Assembly: GCF_047495875.1 (NCBI RefSeq)
Contig: NC_092464.1
Location: 27,684,865 to 27,748,864 of the forward strand
DNA length: 64,000 bases
Direction of reading: 5' to 3'
From: Pithys albifrons albifrons
Lineage: Eukaryota; Chordata; Aves; Passeriformes; Thamnophilidae
The position numbers and the translations under genes are program-made. Below are positions 1 through 12,310 of this stretch, piece by piece. Position 1 is the first letter of the stretch; every line of letters starts with the position of its first letter. The notes under the pieces are model-generated. The model made no database searches. It was not told the DNA's origin and saw nothing but the letters and a program-made list of their open reading frames with translations.

Positions 1-73
1 TATATGTGTATATATATATGTGTGTGTGTGTATATACACACACACACATATATGTATATATATGTGTATATAC
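1..73. repeat. TG/TA microsatellite with perfect palindrome
   Basis: Alternating purine-pyrimidine tract of TA, TG and CA dinucleotides. Positions 14-53 form a perfect 40-bp palindrome centred at 33/34, made of a TG run, a TATATA centre and a CA run. It could extrude as a cruciform or adopt Z-DNA. It lies at the window edge, so its full length is unknown. Confidence 0.9.
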
Positions 74-1123
74 AGAATTCATGTGTGTATGAGCAGGCAA
101 CCCTACTAGACAAGTTCTGTATTGTTGCAAATAAAAAAGCAGGTTTCCTTTTTCTAACTGTTAATTGAGCCATCAAAGCATAATGTGTATTTAATTTCCA
201 GTACACTCAGGGATGTTGCTGTTTTTCTTCTTTCAGTGACCATGGAGGCCTCTCCATGTGCAGCCTGTTGCAAATCAGTACCTAGTATTTGTTTGAGTTC
301 AGAATTGCACGGTATAATTTACTTACAAAAGGAAATAAGTGTTTCAGAAGGAAGAATCAGTTAGAATTGCTTTGGAAATGAGCATCAGTTCTACTCATTC
401 TGCTCAGAAAAATCCTGTAAATATGGTAATTTCACAGCTGCACAACATATGTTTGTTTACTTCACAAATGCGCATGTTGGTTTTAAAATAACAAAACAAA
501 TTGTAAAATTAAAAGTTAAAGGATTATTTAAGGATTGACTTAAAAAAGTTCTGAAGTTGTTTTCTCCCTGATGATTGTGTTGTGTTCATATGTATGAGTT
601 TTAGGATCTCCAGTAGTATGTGCTAGTAGATGATACTGTGCAAATATGTGAGGACTTAACCCTGAATGCTTAAACTTTTGCACATGTTCATTGTTCTGCC
701 AGATTTCTGGGAATATGCGATGCAGTAAGGATTTGAGAAATTGTTGTTATTAAGTACTTTTAGGAAGGAATTGGCATTTCTGAATTTTTGTATTTGGAGT
801 CCAGGTGTCTTGGTAAATTTCTTTCATAACAGAAAACATTTCAAATCACATAACCTCCATTTCCACCAAAATTCCATAGGAAATGTGGCCTTTAATTACA
901 GTGTAGTTAATTTCTTTTCTTTTGGGTTTAGGTCACACCAACAGTCAGTTAACTACCTTTTCCACTTTAAAGATCTCAACATTCTGACATCTCTGTAGGG
1001 AAACTGATTTTAGAACTGTTATATTCTTGTAAATTTACTTAATATAAATAATTTTCAGGTCTACAGGCTTTTCATTATGTTAATATTGGATGAAGCAATT
1101 TTTAATGGCTTCTCTGTTTCACA

Positions 1124-1222
1124 CACAGAATCACAAGACTATTCTGAGTTGGAAGGGACCCACAAGGATCATCGAGTCCAACTCTTAAGTCAATGGCCCA
1201 TATAGGGAATTGAACCCATGTA
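1124..1222 (-). mobile_element. TguSINE1-like SINE fragment (CR1 tail plus tRNA-Ile piece)
   Basis: Read left to right this is an antisense CR1-like 3' tail (cacagaatcac, then ggaagggaccc and tcgagtccaactc). It is followed at 1194-1220 by sequence matching the reverse complement of the 3' end and T arm of tRNA-Ile (tggccca, agggaattgaaccc), with a one-base insertion and several substitutions. This CR1-tail/tRNA-Ile fusion is the architecture of TguSINE1, a SINE known from passerine birds. The tRNA part stops after the T arm, so the copy is 5' truncated or decayed. A pure CR1 tail is the alternative, but it would not explain the tRNA T-arm match. Confidence 0.6.
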
Positions 1223-4200
1223 GTAGTGCCATATTCTGAAGTACTGTATTCTTCTGTGTTTTGTAAACATCTTGACAAATTTGTTCCTTAAGAAAGAATG
1301 TCATATGTAATCTTAGTATTGTATCAATCAAAAAAACTGCCCTTTAGAGGCAGAGCATACAAATATGTGAATTGAAATGATGGTAGTGTAATATACTCAG
1401 CTGAAGTTTTTTTATATCTTCTACAATACACGTCACTTATTTGAAGTTTTGCTTTTGAGTTAACTAGAACATGCTTTGGGAGTTTTTTTGTTGATTTTTT
1501 TCCCCCTGCTATGAGAGCAGCCAGAGATATACTAATGTTAGAAATCAGAGTATAGGTGCAGAGTAATTCCCAACAGGACTCCCAAGCAGCGGCTTACAAC
1601 TTTTCTCTCATTGGTGAACTCAGTCAGCATTATCAGCACATATACTGAAATTAAAATGATGCAGAGAAATGTAGTGTGGTCCCTGAACAAATATAATGTA
1701 TTAATTTAAAGACAGGTTCTCTACTTTACTGTAGTTAAGAAGAGCGTATCTGAATGCTGCCTTTGAAGAACTGATCTGTCACTACTTCTGCTTCAAGTCT
1801 TGTAGATTCAAATTTTTAGGCACATTTATAAATTTTTTTTTGGTGTTGAGTGTGGAGCCTGACCTGCATGTATATTATGTACTATTATTGCAAATAAAGT
1901 CAGTAGGAGCTCGGTTTAAAACATGTAATGATCTACATAAATGCATATATTAGGTATTTTGAAAAACCTGTGTCTTGATCTAGAAATAAAACGTTGCAAA
2001 TATAATTATTTTTCTGATGTTTGTTTCCTCTTAGCACAGTGGAGTTTCCACTTTTGCTTTCCTGTACAGGGTATTGTAATATAAAGAAATGTTTCCAAAA
2101 CATCAAAATGTAGTGATAAACAGTACTGAAATCTTGATGAAGAAATGAATACATTTGTTTTTGAGACTAAACTTACATGATATACAACAGTAAAGTTGTA
2201 AGGTGTTTCAGCAGACAGTGAAGGTAAAAGAAAATATTGGCAAGTTAATCAGTAGGAAATTATCTCATATTACATATTAATGTGTAGTTCCTCAGGAATC
2301 ACAAGTGCTTTTTCCAATTGAAAAAAAAGAAAAATGCAAGCATTATTTTCTCTTGTATTGCCTTTGTCCTAGATAAAATCTTTTGTCTGGACATAGGTCT
2401 GCCACTTGAAGTAAAACTTTGGAGTGACTGACAAGCATTTTCAACTTGCATTCTCTTTGGAAACACTGAGATTTCTGTTATTCTGACAGCAGAGGAAAAA
2501 TAGAACAGAAATCTAGGCTTTCATTCCAGTGTCTCTGCAGGGTGGATTTAGTGATGGGATGGCACTATTTTGCTTTGTTTTCCCCCATTGTGACTTTTTG
2601 TGCCTCATCTGTCCAGTCTGTCTGTCCCTTACAGGCCCCTTGCTGGGACCCTGTTGTTTCAGTGTTGTTTTTCTTGTTCACTCTGTCTTGAATAGGATTT
2701 TTATGGTCTCCCACTTTGCTACTTCTACTTTACTTCTACATCTCCTCTTTTTTTTGTGCATATGTCCATCCCTTGTGTATTTTCTGCCACATGGAGAAGA
2801 TTATTTTGTGGTTTAGTAATTCCAGCTTGGTGGGATAGTCTTTTTGTAGCCTCTGAGAGTCCAGACATGCTCAGTGAAGATGGGATGTTTGAAGTGTTTC
2901 ACAAGCGTGACTTGTTACAGTGCCTCAGAGACTTAGTCTTAGCTTGTCCCACATGCGTGTTTAGCTGTCTCTTAAGATATCACTTCCCTTGTACGAAATG
3001 TGAAACTCTTTAGAGGTTTTTTTAAAATATATTTTCTACCTTATTATTCCATAATTTGTATTAGAATTCAGTTTTATGGATTATTTAGGACTGCATCTTT
3101 GCTCAGTAAAGTAATATGCTATGCACCACTTTATCCCAAGCAGTTAGATGTTAAAAATGGGGTAACTGGAAAATGTCAAGGAAATTCAGGAAGCAGGGCA
3201 ACCAGTTTCATCTGTGTTGTAATGTAAGGCACTTCTAATGACTGAAGTAAAAATTTGCAACCTTTAGTTTGGATTAGTTTTGTGACTTGAATAGATATCT
3301 ACTGAAATGTCATATGATACAGTTCCTGCTAGTGTAGAAGTGAGGAAACTGCTTACTGAATGACTTCCCTTTATGTTCCCCTCCCATCATTTTTTTCTGT
3401 TAAACTAAAAACTTGTCTTCTGGAACATGTAATCGTGGATCAGTGGTCAGTTCCACTTCCTGCTCTGTCCAGTCTACAGCTGCAGTTAATACATATCAGA
3501 TACTTCTTTTCAAAACATTATTTGAGAAGTTACTCTCTCTCTGTAGAGCAGTGATATCTTAATCTATGTTGGTTTGGTTTTGTGTGTTCTTAATCACGGT
3601 ACTTTGAAGAGTTCAGTTGTTTTGACTGCCACCATTACCGGTGTTGAATTGCCAGTAATCTGCCGGCATTTAATCATCAGACACTGCAAAATAGCATAGA
3701 AAGCCAGGGGTGCTAGATTCTCTTTTTTGAACTTACTTTGAAAGTGAGGTATTAAGCCTTTTCAGTTCTTGCTTATATCAACATCAACATAATGGACCTC
3801 TGTCTTTAGTCTAATAGACAAATGTGGTGACAATTTAACCAGTTACAGAACTCTGCCTTTGGCAATTTAAAAACTCATATTTTCCATGTATGATCTAGGT
3901 TTTCTTGCCTTTTTGTTTCTTTTCTTATCCACTTATTGTAAATTCCTAGTTAGTTTAAACATTTTCTTAGGGTATTCTGGAGACTGTAAAATTATTTGGA
4001 ATTTCTAGATCAGATGCCTAGGAGGTACAGCTGGTTTTGCATGTTTGGTATAGCACATGTGCAAAGGAGTTTTTGTGATTCTGAAGCTGTTCTCCTAAGG
4101 AAGTTTATGGAAAGAGGCTGTTGTTGACAAACACTTTTAGTACTGCTTTCCACTTTTCCTATCTGTCAGGATGCAAAAACCCTGGGTGAGGGATTGTACA

Positions 4201-6106
4201 TGGTGACTAACATGATGTTTTAGCAGATATATTTAGGTAATTTCACATCATCGTGTCAAAGACTTGTTGTTCACCTTGTGATAGGGGAAAAAGAGGCTAA
4301 AGGACCAATAGACAAGGTGGTGATGATTGAGTGACATTAACCTCACCTGTGCTGTGGTTTTTGTTACTGCCCCCAAAAAGAGGGTATTGTGAAGGCCACT
4401 TTGGCCTGGATGACTTCTCACTTTATGGCTGTATGTTGTTACTAAACACTATTGTTTAGTAGGAATAACTTGGTAACTGCTTTCTGTATTGTATGCTCAA
4501 TTTTTCAGGTTTTCACTACTTTTCAGTGTTCCAGAATCTTTCATTGTATTCTTGGTATGTAGCTTTGAGCACCTGGGTAAGACTCAACCAGGTAGGACTC
4601 AGTGCAAACAAAAGAACTTTCTAATATGATACGAAATGCTTCTCATCTACTATTTGGAGTTGGTTAAGCTTTGTTAATGGAAGAGGCAAGAACAAAACTG
4701 AGTCTATGATTACTTTTAACTAGCTTATCCTTTACAGTTCACTTAAGCAATAAATTTGCTTTTTTACAAAGCTGCTTATCAAGCTAAATACTGCATTGAA
4801 GAATCAGACTGTCTCCTGTGAGTGGTTGGCCAGGTGCTTCAGTAGTGCAGCACTTACTCTCTGTCTAGATGAATTTTCCAAGAGTGTTAAAAAAAAAAAG
4901 GTAAAAATTATGGGATGTCATGTTTAAAGTTGTTTGAAAAATGCTTTTGTAAAACCCTGGGAGAATTTTTTTTGAATACTTTAGTGATTTCAGTAGCTTT
5001 ACCCTGAAGTCTTTTGCACAGTATGTATTATACAAGACTCCATGGCTGAGTGGAGTGTTTCTTTATTACACTATTTTTGGTATGTTAATTCTGTAGCATA
5101 ATGTTCTGTTATGGGGAATTCCTTTCAGAATTATCCTCTTTGGATTTGACTGCCACCTGCTGTTGTGCTTAGGAGAGCCAAAGGTACAAGGTGTAGAGGA
5201 ATAAATGATGTCTCTCTCCCCACCGTTATCTCTCATATTCGTTCTCAGTGGAACTCTCTATTCTTCACTATTTGATGGCGTATCTGGCTCCATCTTTCAC
5301 TTAGAGTAGCTTGACTTCTCTCCTATAGGGAATGACATGATATGGTTGCCAATTTGAAAAAGCCATTCTTTAAGCATTTCTTTCATGGAGAAAATTGTAT
5401 ACTACAGCCTCTTTCTCAGTAAAAGTACAGCTCACAGAAGAACACGTGCAAAAATTGCTGTTATCACAGAGTAGCTCTTTCTGGAAAAGCACCTATCACA
5501 GTGGATGCATTCAGTCCAAAGAAAGATAGCCCTCACCATAGGTATCTCTGTGTATATGAATGCAGAAAGGAGAATACAAAACAAAACATGCAGGCAGCAG
5601 GCAAAGAGAATTTGAAGGAGAGAAGTGAATCAAAATAATCTTCATTTGTCCTGTGCTTTAAATTGTTTGCATGGTATAGTATTGATGTACAAGAATCACT
5701 GTTAGTAATTTAGAGTGCTGTTAAAAGATCAGACTATACCCAGACTGAGATTCCCCCCTAAATTTAAAATGGAAGCTTAAATTGACAAGAGGTCTAAGCA
5801 TATTTAGAAGCACAGCAGCACAATAAAGCACCAAAACAAATGTCTGTGATGGACTTACGTTGGGGAAGTAAGAGAAAATAATTAAAAGCTAACTTAAAAA
5901 TCCAGTTAATTCTAACATGGCAAAATCCTGTACTACTTTATTTGCAGTGAGCCAAGTAGGGCATGTAGGCATTCAGAACCTTGAAATGAGATACAAAAGT
6001 ACATTTTGCTTTTAACATATACATGGCATTTAATTTGTGATACAAATATCTTGTATGAGAATCTAGCTTTAGGAATTACTTGTAAAGTGTTTGAGACCTG
6101 GCAAGT

Positions 6107-9100
6107 ATAGAATTGTAGAATTGTTTAGGGTGGGAAAGACCTTTAAGATCACTGAGTTCAACCATTAACCCAGCGCTGCCAAACTCACCACCAAACCATG
6201 TCCCCAAGTGCCACATCTACGTGTCTTTTAACTATCTCCAGGGATGGCAACTCAACTGCTTACCTGGGAAGCCTATTCCAATACTTGGCAACCCTTTCTG
6301 TGATTAAATTTTTCCTAATATACAATCTAAGCCTCCCATGGTGCAACTTGAAGCCGTTTCCTCTTGTTCTATCACTTGTTACATGGGGGAAGATACAGAC
6401 CCCCCATCTCACAGCAGCTTCCTTTCAGGTAGTTATAGAGACTGTTAAGGTCTCCCTTGAGCCTCCTTTTCTTCAACCTCTTCAGCCTCCCTTCTTCAAC
6501 CCCAGCTCCCTCAGCCGTTCCCCTAAGACTTGTGCTCTAGACCTTTCGCCAGCTTTGCTGCCCTTTTCTGGACATGAGGGGCCCAGAACTGAACACAGAA
6601 TTTGAGGTGTGGCCTCACTAGTGCCGAGTACAGGGGGACAATCACTGCATTAGTCCTGCCGGCCACATTATTTCTGATATAGGCCAGAATGCTGTTGGCC
6701 CTCTTGGCAACCTGGGTGCACCGCTGTCTCACGTTCAGCTGGTGTCAACCAGTACGCACAGGTCCTTTTCCATTGGACAGCTTCCCAGTCACTCTGCCCC
6801 CAGCCTGTAGCTCTGCCTGGGATTGTTGTGACTCAAGTGCAGAACCTGGCACTTGGCCCTGTTGAACCTCATATCACTGGCCTCAGCCCATCAATCCAGC
6901 CTGTCCAGATCCCTTTGTAGACCCTTCCTGCCCTCCAGCAGATCAACATTTCTGGTCAATTTGATATAATCTGTGAACTTTCTGAGGGTACACTCATCCC
7001 TTGCCCTCATCATCAGTAAAGATATTAAACAGTGCTGGCTCCAGTACTGAGCCATGGGCAACACATTTGCCCAAAAAGACTGGCCACCAGCTGGATGTAA
7101 CTGTTGACCACCACTCCCTAGACTTGGTCATCCAACCTCCAGCCAGTTTTTTACACAGTGAACAGTGCACCCATCCAAAACTTGAGCAGCCAGTTTTTCC
7201 AGGAGATGCTGTGGGAAATGGCATCAAAGGCTTTACTAGAGTGCAGGTATACAACATGGACAGCCTTTCTCTCTAAGAAGGCCTTCTTGTCATAAAAAGG
7301 TCAGGTTGGTCAAACAAGACCTGCCTTTCACAAACCCATGCTGACTGGGCCTGATCCCTGTGGTTGTCCTGCGCATGGCACATGATGGCACTCAAGATGG
7401 TCTGCTCCATGACCTTTCCCAGCACTGAGGTTAGGCTGACAGGACTGTACTGCCCTGGATCTTCTATCTGACCCCTCTTGTAGGTGGGCATCATGTTTGC
7501 TAACTGCCAGTCATCTGGGGCCTCCCTGGTTAGCCAGGACAATTAATCATTGAACTTGACTAGTCAGCATTTCTACCAGTTCCCTCAGTACCTTTGGGTG
7601 GATCCCATCTGGTTCCACAGACTTTTACGTGCCTATGTAGTGTACAGGATCCCTGACCATTTCCCCTTGGATTATGGGTGTTTCATTCTGCTTTCTGTCT
7701 TTGTCTTCCAACTCAAGAGGCTGGGTACCCAGAGAACAACTGGTCTTGCTATTAAAGACTGAGGCAAAGAAGGCATTTAGTTCCTCAGACTTTTCCTCAT
7801 CCTTTATCACTATGTTTCCCCCCACATCCAGTAAAGGATGATCATCTTTACCATTCCTTTAGTTGATAATGTATTTATAGAAACATGTATTATTGTTTCT
7901 TATGTCAGTAGTCAGATTAAGTTCTAGTTGGGCTTTGGCTCTTGTCCCTATATATCTCATTATATCCTTGCAGTCCTCTTGAGTTGCCTGCTCCTTGTTC
8001 CAAAGGCCATAAACTCTCTTTCCTGAGTTCCAGCCAAAGCTCTTGGCTCTGTGTTCAGCTAAACCAGTCTTCTGCTAGCTTGTCTTTCAGCACATGGGGA
8101 CAGCCTGCTTCTACACTTTTAAAATTTCCTTCTTGCAGAATGTCCAGCCTTCCTGGACTGCCTCCCAAGAGACTTTGTCAGCCAGACCTTTCAACAGTGC
8201 AGCATCTGCTCTCTGAAAGTCTAAGGCAGTTGTTCAGGTTACTCCCTTCCTTCTCTGAGAATTGAAAACTGTCATTTCATCTTTGCTCTGCCCAAAACAG
8301 CCTGCAGCCATCGCGTCAGTTCTTCTCAGTTCACAAACAGGAGGGCCAGTGGGCTCCCTCACCAGCTATGTTGGGGAGCTGTCTTCCACACACTGCAGGA
8401 TTGTCCTAGGCCATTTTCTCTCTGCAGCATTGTGTTTTCAGCAGACATCTAGTAAGTTGAAGTCCCCTGTGAGAATGAGGGCTAGTAATTTTGAGACTTC
8501 TCCCAGTTGCTTATGGACTATTCTTATACTATTCTATTCCTAGCTTATAGACATTTCATCCTGGGTGGGTGGTATTTAACAGACTCTCACCTTGCTGGAC
8601 TTCCCCCTGAGTCTTACCCTTAAACAACCCTATTGTCATCATGATCATGCGCTGAACAATCAAAACACTTAGTAACATACAGGGCTAGTCCACCACCTCT
8701 CCTTGCTGCCTTGTCCCTTCTAAAGAGTTAATAGCCATCCATTACTGTACTCCAGTTGTCTGCATCATCTCATGTCTACACGATGGCAACTATGTTATAG
8801 TTTTACTTCTGTACAATGCCTTTCTAGCTCATCCTGCCCATGCTGGGTGTGGTGGTGTAGATGCACTTCAATTGGGCTGTTGATCTCGCCACCTTTTGGG
8901 GGGTACAAGCCCCAAGTCTTATGTGACCATTTTTAGTTGCTTCCATGTTTTTTAACACATCAGTTACTCTTGTGTCTACTGCTGCATGGATGTCCATTCC
9001 CTACCTCCACTGAGGCAGCACAGCAAAGGACTTTGCTAGTATACTGTCCCTCAAACATTGGTGTGCTGCCCTCAGGCATACCTCCAGTGAACCTGTTTTT

Positions 9101-9185
9101 ATCCCTTTCCCCCTTGAGGTCTAGTTTAAAGTCTTTCAGTGAGTCTCTTCTAATTCCTTGGCAAAGATCCATATCAAAAATATTA
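6107..9185 (-). mobile_element. CR1 LINE, minus strand, near 3.1 kb, degenerate
   Basis: The left end is the antisense CR1 3' end (tagaattgtagaattg, then gggaaagacc), so the element reads right to left. Broken minus-strand peptides match CR1 ORF2. At 7273-7542 there is a segment with DPGQYSPVSLTSVLGKVMEQ, the conserved CR1 RT block. At 6994-7257 there is a GSVLEPALFNIF segment. At 6523-6732 there is a C-terminal segment with [19 protein letters not shown], and at 7625-7825 an ELNAFFASVF segment. The expected catalytic FADD motif reads FTDY near 6960-6990, so the copy lacks the RT aspartate pair. Stops and frameshifts separate the pieces. The part from 8000 to 9185 is less certain, but its right end (8960-9172) resembles CR1 sequence upstream of the RT. 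Not mobile by itself. Confidence 0.88.
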
Positions 9186-9193
9186 TTGGCAGC

Positions 9194-9630
9194 AATCAGA
9201 ATCAGATACCACGAAATGGTTTGGGTTGGAAGGGAGCTTTAAAGATAATCTAGGCCAACCCCCTGCCTTGGTCAGGAACATCTTTTGTTAGACCAGATTG
9301 TTTAAAGCCCCATCCCACATGACCTTTGAATATTTGCACTGATGGGTCATCTACGGGTTCCGTGGGTAACCTGTTTCAGTGTCTCACCATGCTCATTGGA
9401 AAGATTCTTATATCTCATCAAAACCCTACCACTTGTTCCCCTTTTTCTGTCACTATGAGCCTTAGTAAAACATTTCTCTTTCTTGTAAGCCCCCTTTTTA
9501 TTGACAGGGCAAATTGAGGTCTCCTTGGAGCCTTCTGTTTTCCAGGCTGGACAACCCTAGTTCTCTGAGCCTTTCTCCATGGAGTGTTGCAGCCTTCTCA
9601 CCATTTTCCTGGCCTTTCTCTGTGTGCCAG
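9194..9630 (-). mobile_element. CR1 LINE 3' fragment, minus strand
   Basis: A second antisense CR1 3' end starts at about 9194 with aatcagaatcagatacc, then gaaatggtttgggttggaag, and runs through the typical antisense 3' region (caggctggacaaccctag, then tcaccattttcctggcc). It abuts the 5' side of the larger minus-strand CR1 and on its right meets an oppositely oriented CR1. It is 5' truncated. Confidence 0.85.
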
Positions 9631-9639
9631 AGAAGCCTC

Positions 9640-10048
9640 TTGTACAAGGGAAGGCTGAGGGAGTTGGGCCTGTCCAGCCTTGGGAAGAGGCCACTGAGAG
9701 GGGTCTTTGGGAATGCTCATAAGTACTTGAAGGGAGGGTGTCAACAGGATGGATCCAGGGTCATCTTGATGGTGCCAAGCAATAGGACAAGAGGCAACAG
9801 GCAGTAACTGAGGTACAGGAGGTTCCACATGAATATGAGGAAGAACTTTCCTGTACCGAGCACTAGCACAGATTACCCAACAACAGGGAGGTTGTTGAGT
9901 CTCCTTCCTTGGAGGTGCTCTGGAACTGTCTGAACATAATCCTGTCCCATGTGCTCTAGGATGACCCTGCTTAAGCAGGGAGGTTGGATCAGAGGACCCA
10001 CTGTGGTCCCTTTCTGTCTTGTCTGTTGTGTAATTCTGTGATTCTGTA
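9640..10048 (+). mobile_element. CR1 LINE 3' fragment, plus strand
   Basis: Sense-strand CR1 3' region: cttgggaagaggcc, a body with gacaagaggcaacagg and aggaagaactttcctgtac, and the terminal gtgtaattctgtgattctg, which is the CR1 3' hallmark. Together with the copy at 9194-9630 it forms a 5'-to-5' inverted arrangement. The 151-codon minus-strand ORF over this segment (9598-10053) is antisense to the repeat and not a gene. Confidence 0.88.
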
Positions 10049-11660
10049 TCCAAACAAAGTTATTGTAATTTTAAAATAATTTTTAGAGTGTGTATTATTT
10101 AAAACTGTTTTTTTATTTCTTGTGCATATCTGACAAGTGTTCGTCTATTTCATAACTTCAGTTAATTATGTTTTACTTTGATTTCTGTAGTTAGTAAGGC
10201 TAATAGGTGTAGGTAAATGAATTACTCTTCTCAAAAGATTGTAAAATAAGGTGCTTTTTCTGGATCTCTGAAGATCAGAACATTTTTCAGAAACTCTTAG
10301 TTTCTATTAGCTTGTGAGAGGATGAATGGCATTATGTCCTGATCTGTAATAGTAGCACTGATGATTTTTTTTATGGATAATTTTATAATTTCCTCACCAA
10401 ACAATTCCACAAGCAGGTACATGCAGAAGACTAAACTGACCATTATATTGAAGTAACAACTGGCTAATCATTGGCAATGTTGTGTGGGGTGGAAATAAAT
10501 GCCTTGTGAAATGTGTAGCACACTGACTGCAGTGTTTGTTTATTTGGAATTATGTAGAGATGGATGCGTACAGAAACTCTTTATGTAGGGTGATGCTGAG
10601 TGATGGAGATTTTTGGGTGGTAACTAAAGCAATTAAGAATTTTTTTTTCATTTGCAAGCATTGTTTCATCCTTGGATCTATATGCCAGTGGATCAAGACT
10701 TCGGTAATGGCTTTGAGCAAACCGAAAACTGTAACCATTGCCTAACTGATCCCTGCATTGGATTGAGCAACTTTATATTTTCTTACTAGTTTAAAAATTT
10801 TTTTCTGAGTTTTCCTTCAACAAAAATAATGCTGTGAATGAAAAACAGTAGGTGCTGCATATAAGATGAGAGATAGTCAAGGAGAATTTTTATACACTCA
10901 TGTCAATTTTGAATATTTTTACATGTACTTTATAGTAAAATTATCTTATTTTTATGGCTTTTTAAATGCAGATCCTCTTCTTTTCTGTTGCACGATTAGC
11001 CTGTGTTAATTATTGGAAACAGGAAATACACATAGAATGATACCATATGAGTGGTATAAGGTTAGAATTTATACTTTGTTGTGCAGCTGCAACACTGAAT
11101 GAGGCATAACTTATGTAGGATTAATAAGTGAAATAACACAGGAAATTAAAAGAGCCCTCAAACCCAGAAAAACAAACTTACTAAAAATGAAGGTGTGGGA
11201 TTATCCACACTGTTATTAGTATGTGTTACGTAAACTCTTCATTTTGTAACTCCTGTCTGTTGGATAGCTGGTTTATTTTGAAGATGCAGAAAATTCTTCC
11301 AGAAATTATAAACTGGAATTCTCTTTCTTTAAGATGTGACTTCACATGGAAATTACCCTGTGCTACTGCTTATTGTTAATATGAGCTGCAGTTCAAAGGA
11401 GCATAAAATGCTCATTTAGTAAGTTCTGCCATCTTTTTCTTTTCTTTTTTTTTTAACATCTTAAATGCACTCATGTTTAACAGATTCTCAACATACCACT
11501 TGAAATAGCAGTATTTGGACACCAGCTGAAAAAATAGGTGGAATACCTTATGAGGGAGGAGCGTGCATCATTCTTTTGTTTAACAACTTGCTTCAACAGA
11601 TTTTATTTTTGGGGGTACATTTGTGTCGGAACTTTTTTTAAATTTTCATATGCTCAACAG

Positions 11661-12310
11661 ATTCTGAAGGAAGTGGTCATGGGAGTGAAGATGCATCAAA
11701 GGACAGTGGTGAAGGTTCCTGTACTGAATCAGAAGAAAATATCTTGGAGGAGGAACCAGCAGAAGAGAAAGTAGAAGAGCAACAGCCGAAAAGCTCCACT
11801 GAAGAAGAGGTGCCAACAGCAGACAAAGAGGTAATTAAAACTGAAAAGAAAGAGCAAGAAGATGAAGAAGAAAAGCCAAAAAAGAAGAAAGAGAAGGAGA
11901 AAGTAGCTGAACCTGATGCTGTGGCTGATGAGCAAACAAATGAACCAAAAAAATGGAATTTGCGCAGGAACCGCCCTCTGCTAGATTTTGTTTCGATGGA
12001 AGAACTAAATGATATGGATGACTATGACAGTGAAGATGACAATGACTGGCGGCCTACTGCTGAGAAAAAAAAAGGAAAAAACTCTCTGCGGAAAGAGGGG
12101 AGTGATGGAGATAATGAGGATGATGAAGATGATGGGAGTGGAAGTGATGAGGATGAGAATGATGAGGAAGGTAATGAAGAAGATAACAGCAGCACAGCTA
12201 GTGATGGAGGATCCAAGAAGAAGAAGAGTAAAGTTCTTAACAGGAATAATGCAGATGATGAGGAATTGACAAATGATAGCCTGGCTCTTTCACAAAGCAA
12301 GAGTAATGAG
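11661..12310 (+). CDS. PHF14: PHF14 exon: acidic/lysine-rich N-terminal region
   Basis: Internal coding exon of 650 bp, bounded by acceptor ctcaacag and donor GAG|gtagtg. It supplies residues 1-217 of the fragment in this window; the first Asp codon is split with the preceding exon. It begins DSEGSGHGSEDASKDSGEGS, as in vertebrate PHF14. It contains a Glu/Lys stretch with KKKKEKEK, the conserved segment KKWNLRRNRPLLDFVSMEEL, acidic runs (DDYDSEDDNDW, DNEDDEDDGSGSDEDENDEE), a basic KKKKSK cluster that could be a nuclear localisation signal, and DDEELTNDSLALSQSKSNE at the exon end. The region is low-complexity and probably disordered. PHF14 is a nuclear chromatin factor that binds histone H3 and associates with HMG20A, TCF20 and RAI1. 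The ORF runs on into the intron to 12394, but that extension is not PHF14-like. Confidence 0.97.

Larger units (their letters stand above)
74..11660 (+). other. PHF14: 5' intron of PHF14 (partial), repeat-bearing
   Basis: Non-coding sequence upstream of the first exon I can recognise. It ends in an acceptor, tgctcaacag, at 11651-11660. It holds a SINE fragment at 1124-1222 and a CR1 cluster at 6107-10048, listed separately. I looked here for the preceding PHF14 exon (the N-terminal piece that should end just before the DSEGSG motif) and did not find it, so it is probably upstream of the window. Outside the repeats I see only AT-rich sequence with short chance ORFs. Confidence 0.7.

Noticed and set aside
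6198..6605. 135-codon plus-strand ORF.
   Set aside because: It lies entirely antisense to the CR1 LINE 3' region.
9598..10053. 151-codon minus-strand ORF.
   Set aside because: It is antisense to the plus-strand CR1 fragment at 9640-10048 and has no other support.
12022..12300. Minus-strand serine-rich ORF and the leucine/phenylalanine-rich ORF at 11729-11935.
   Set aside because: Both are antisense shadows of the acidic, GA-rich PHF14 exon; their low-complexity composition mirrors the Glu, Asp and Lys codons.
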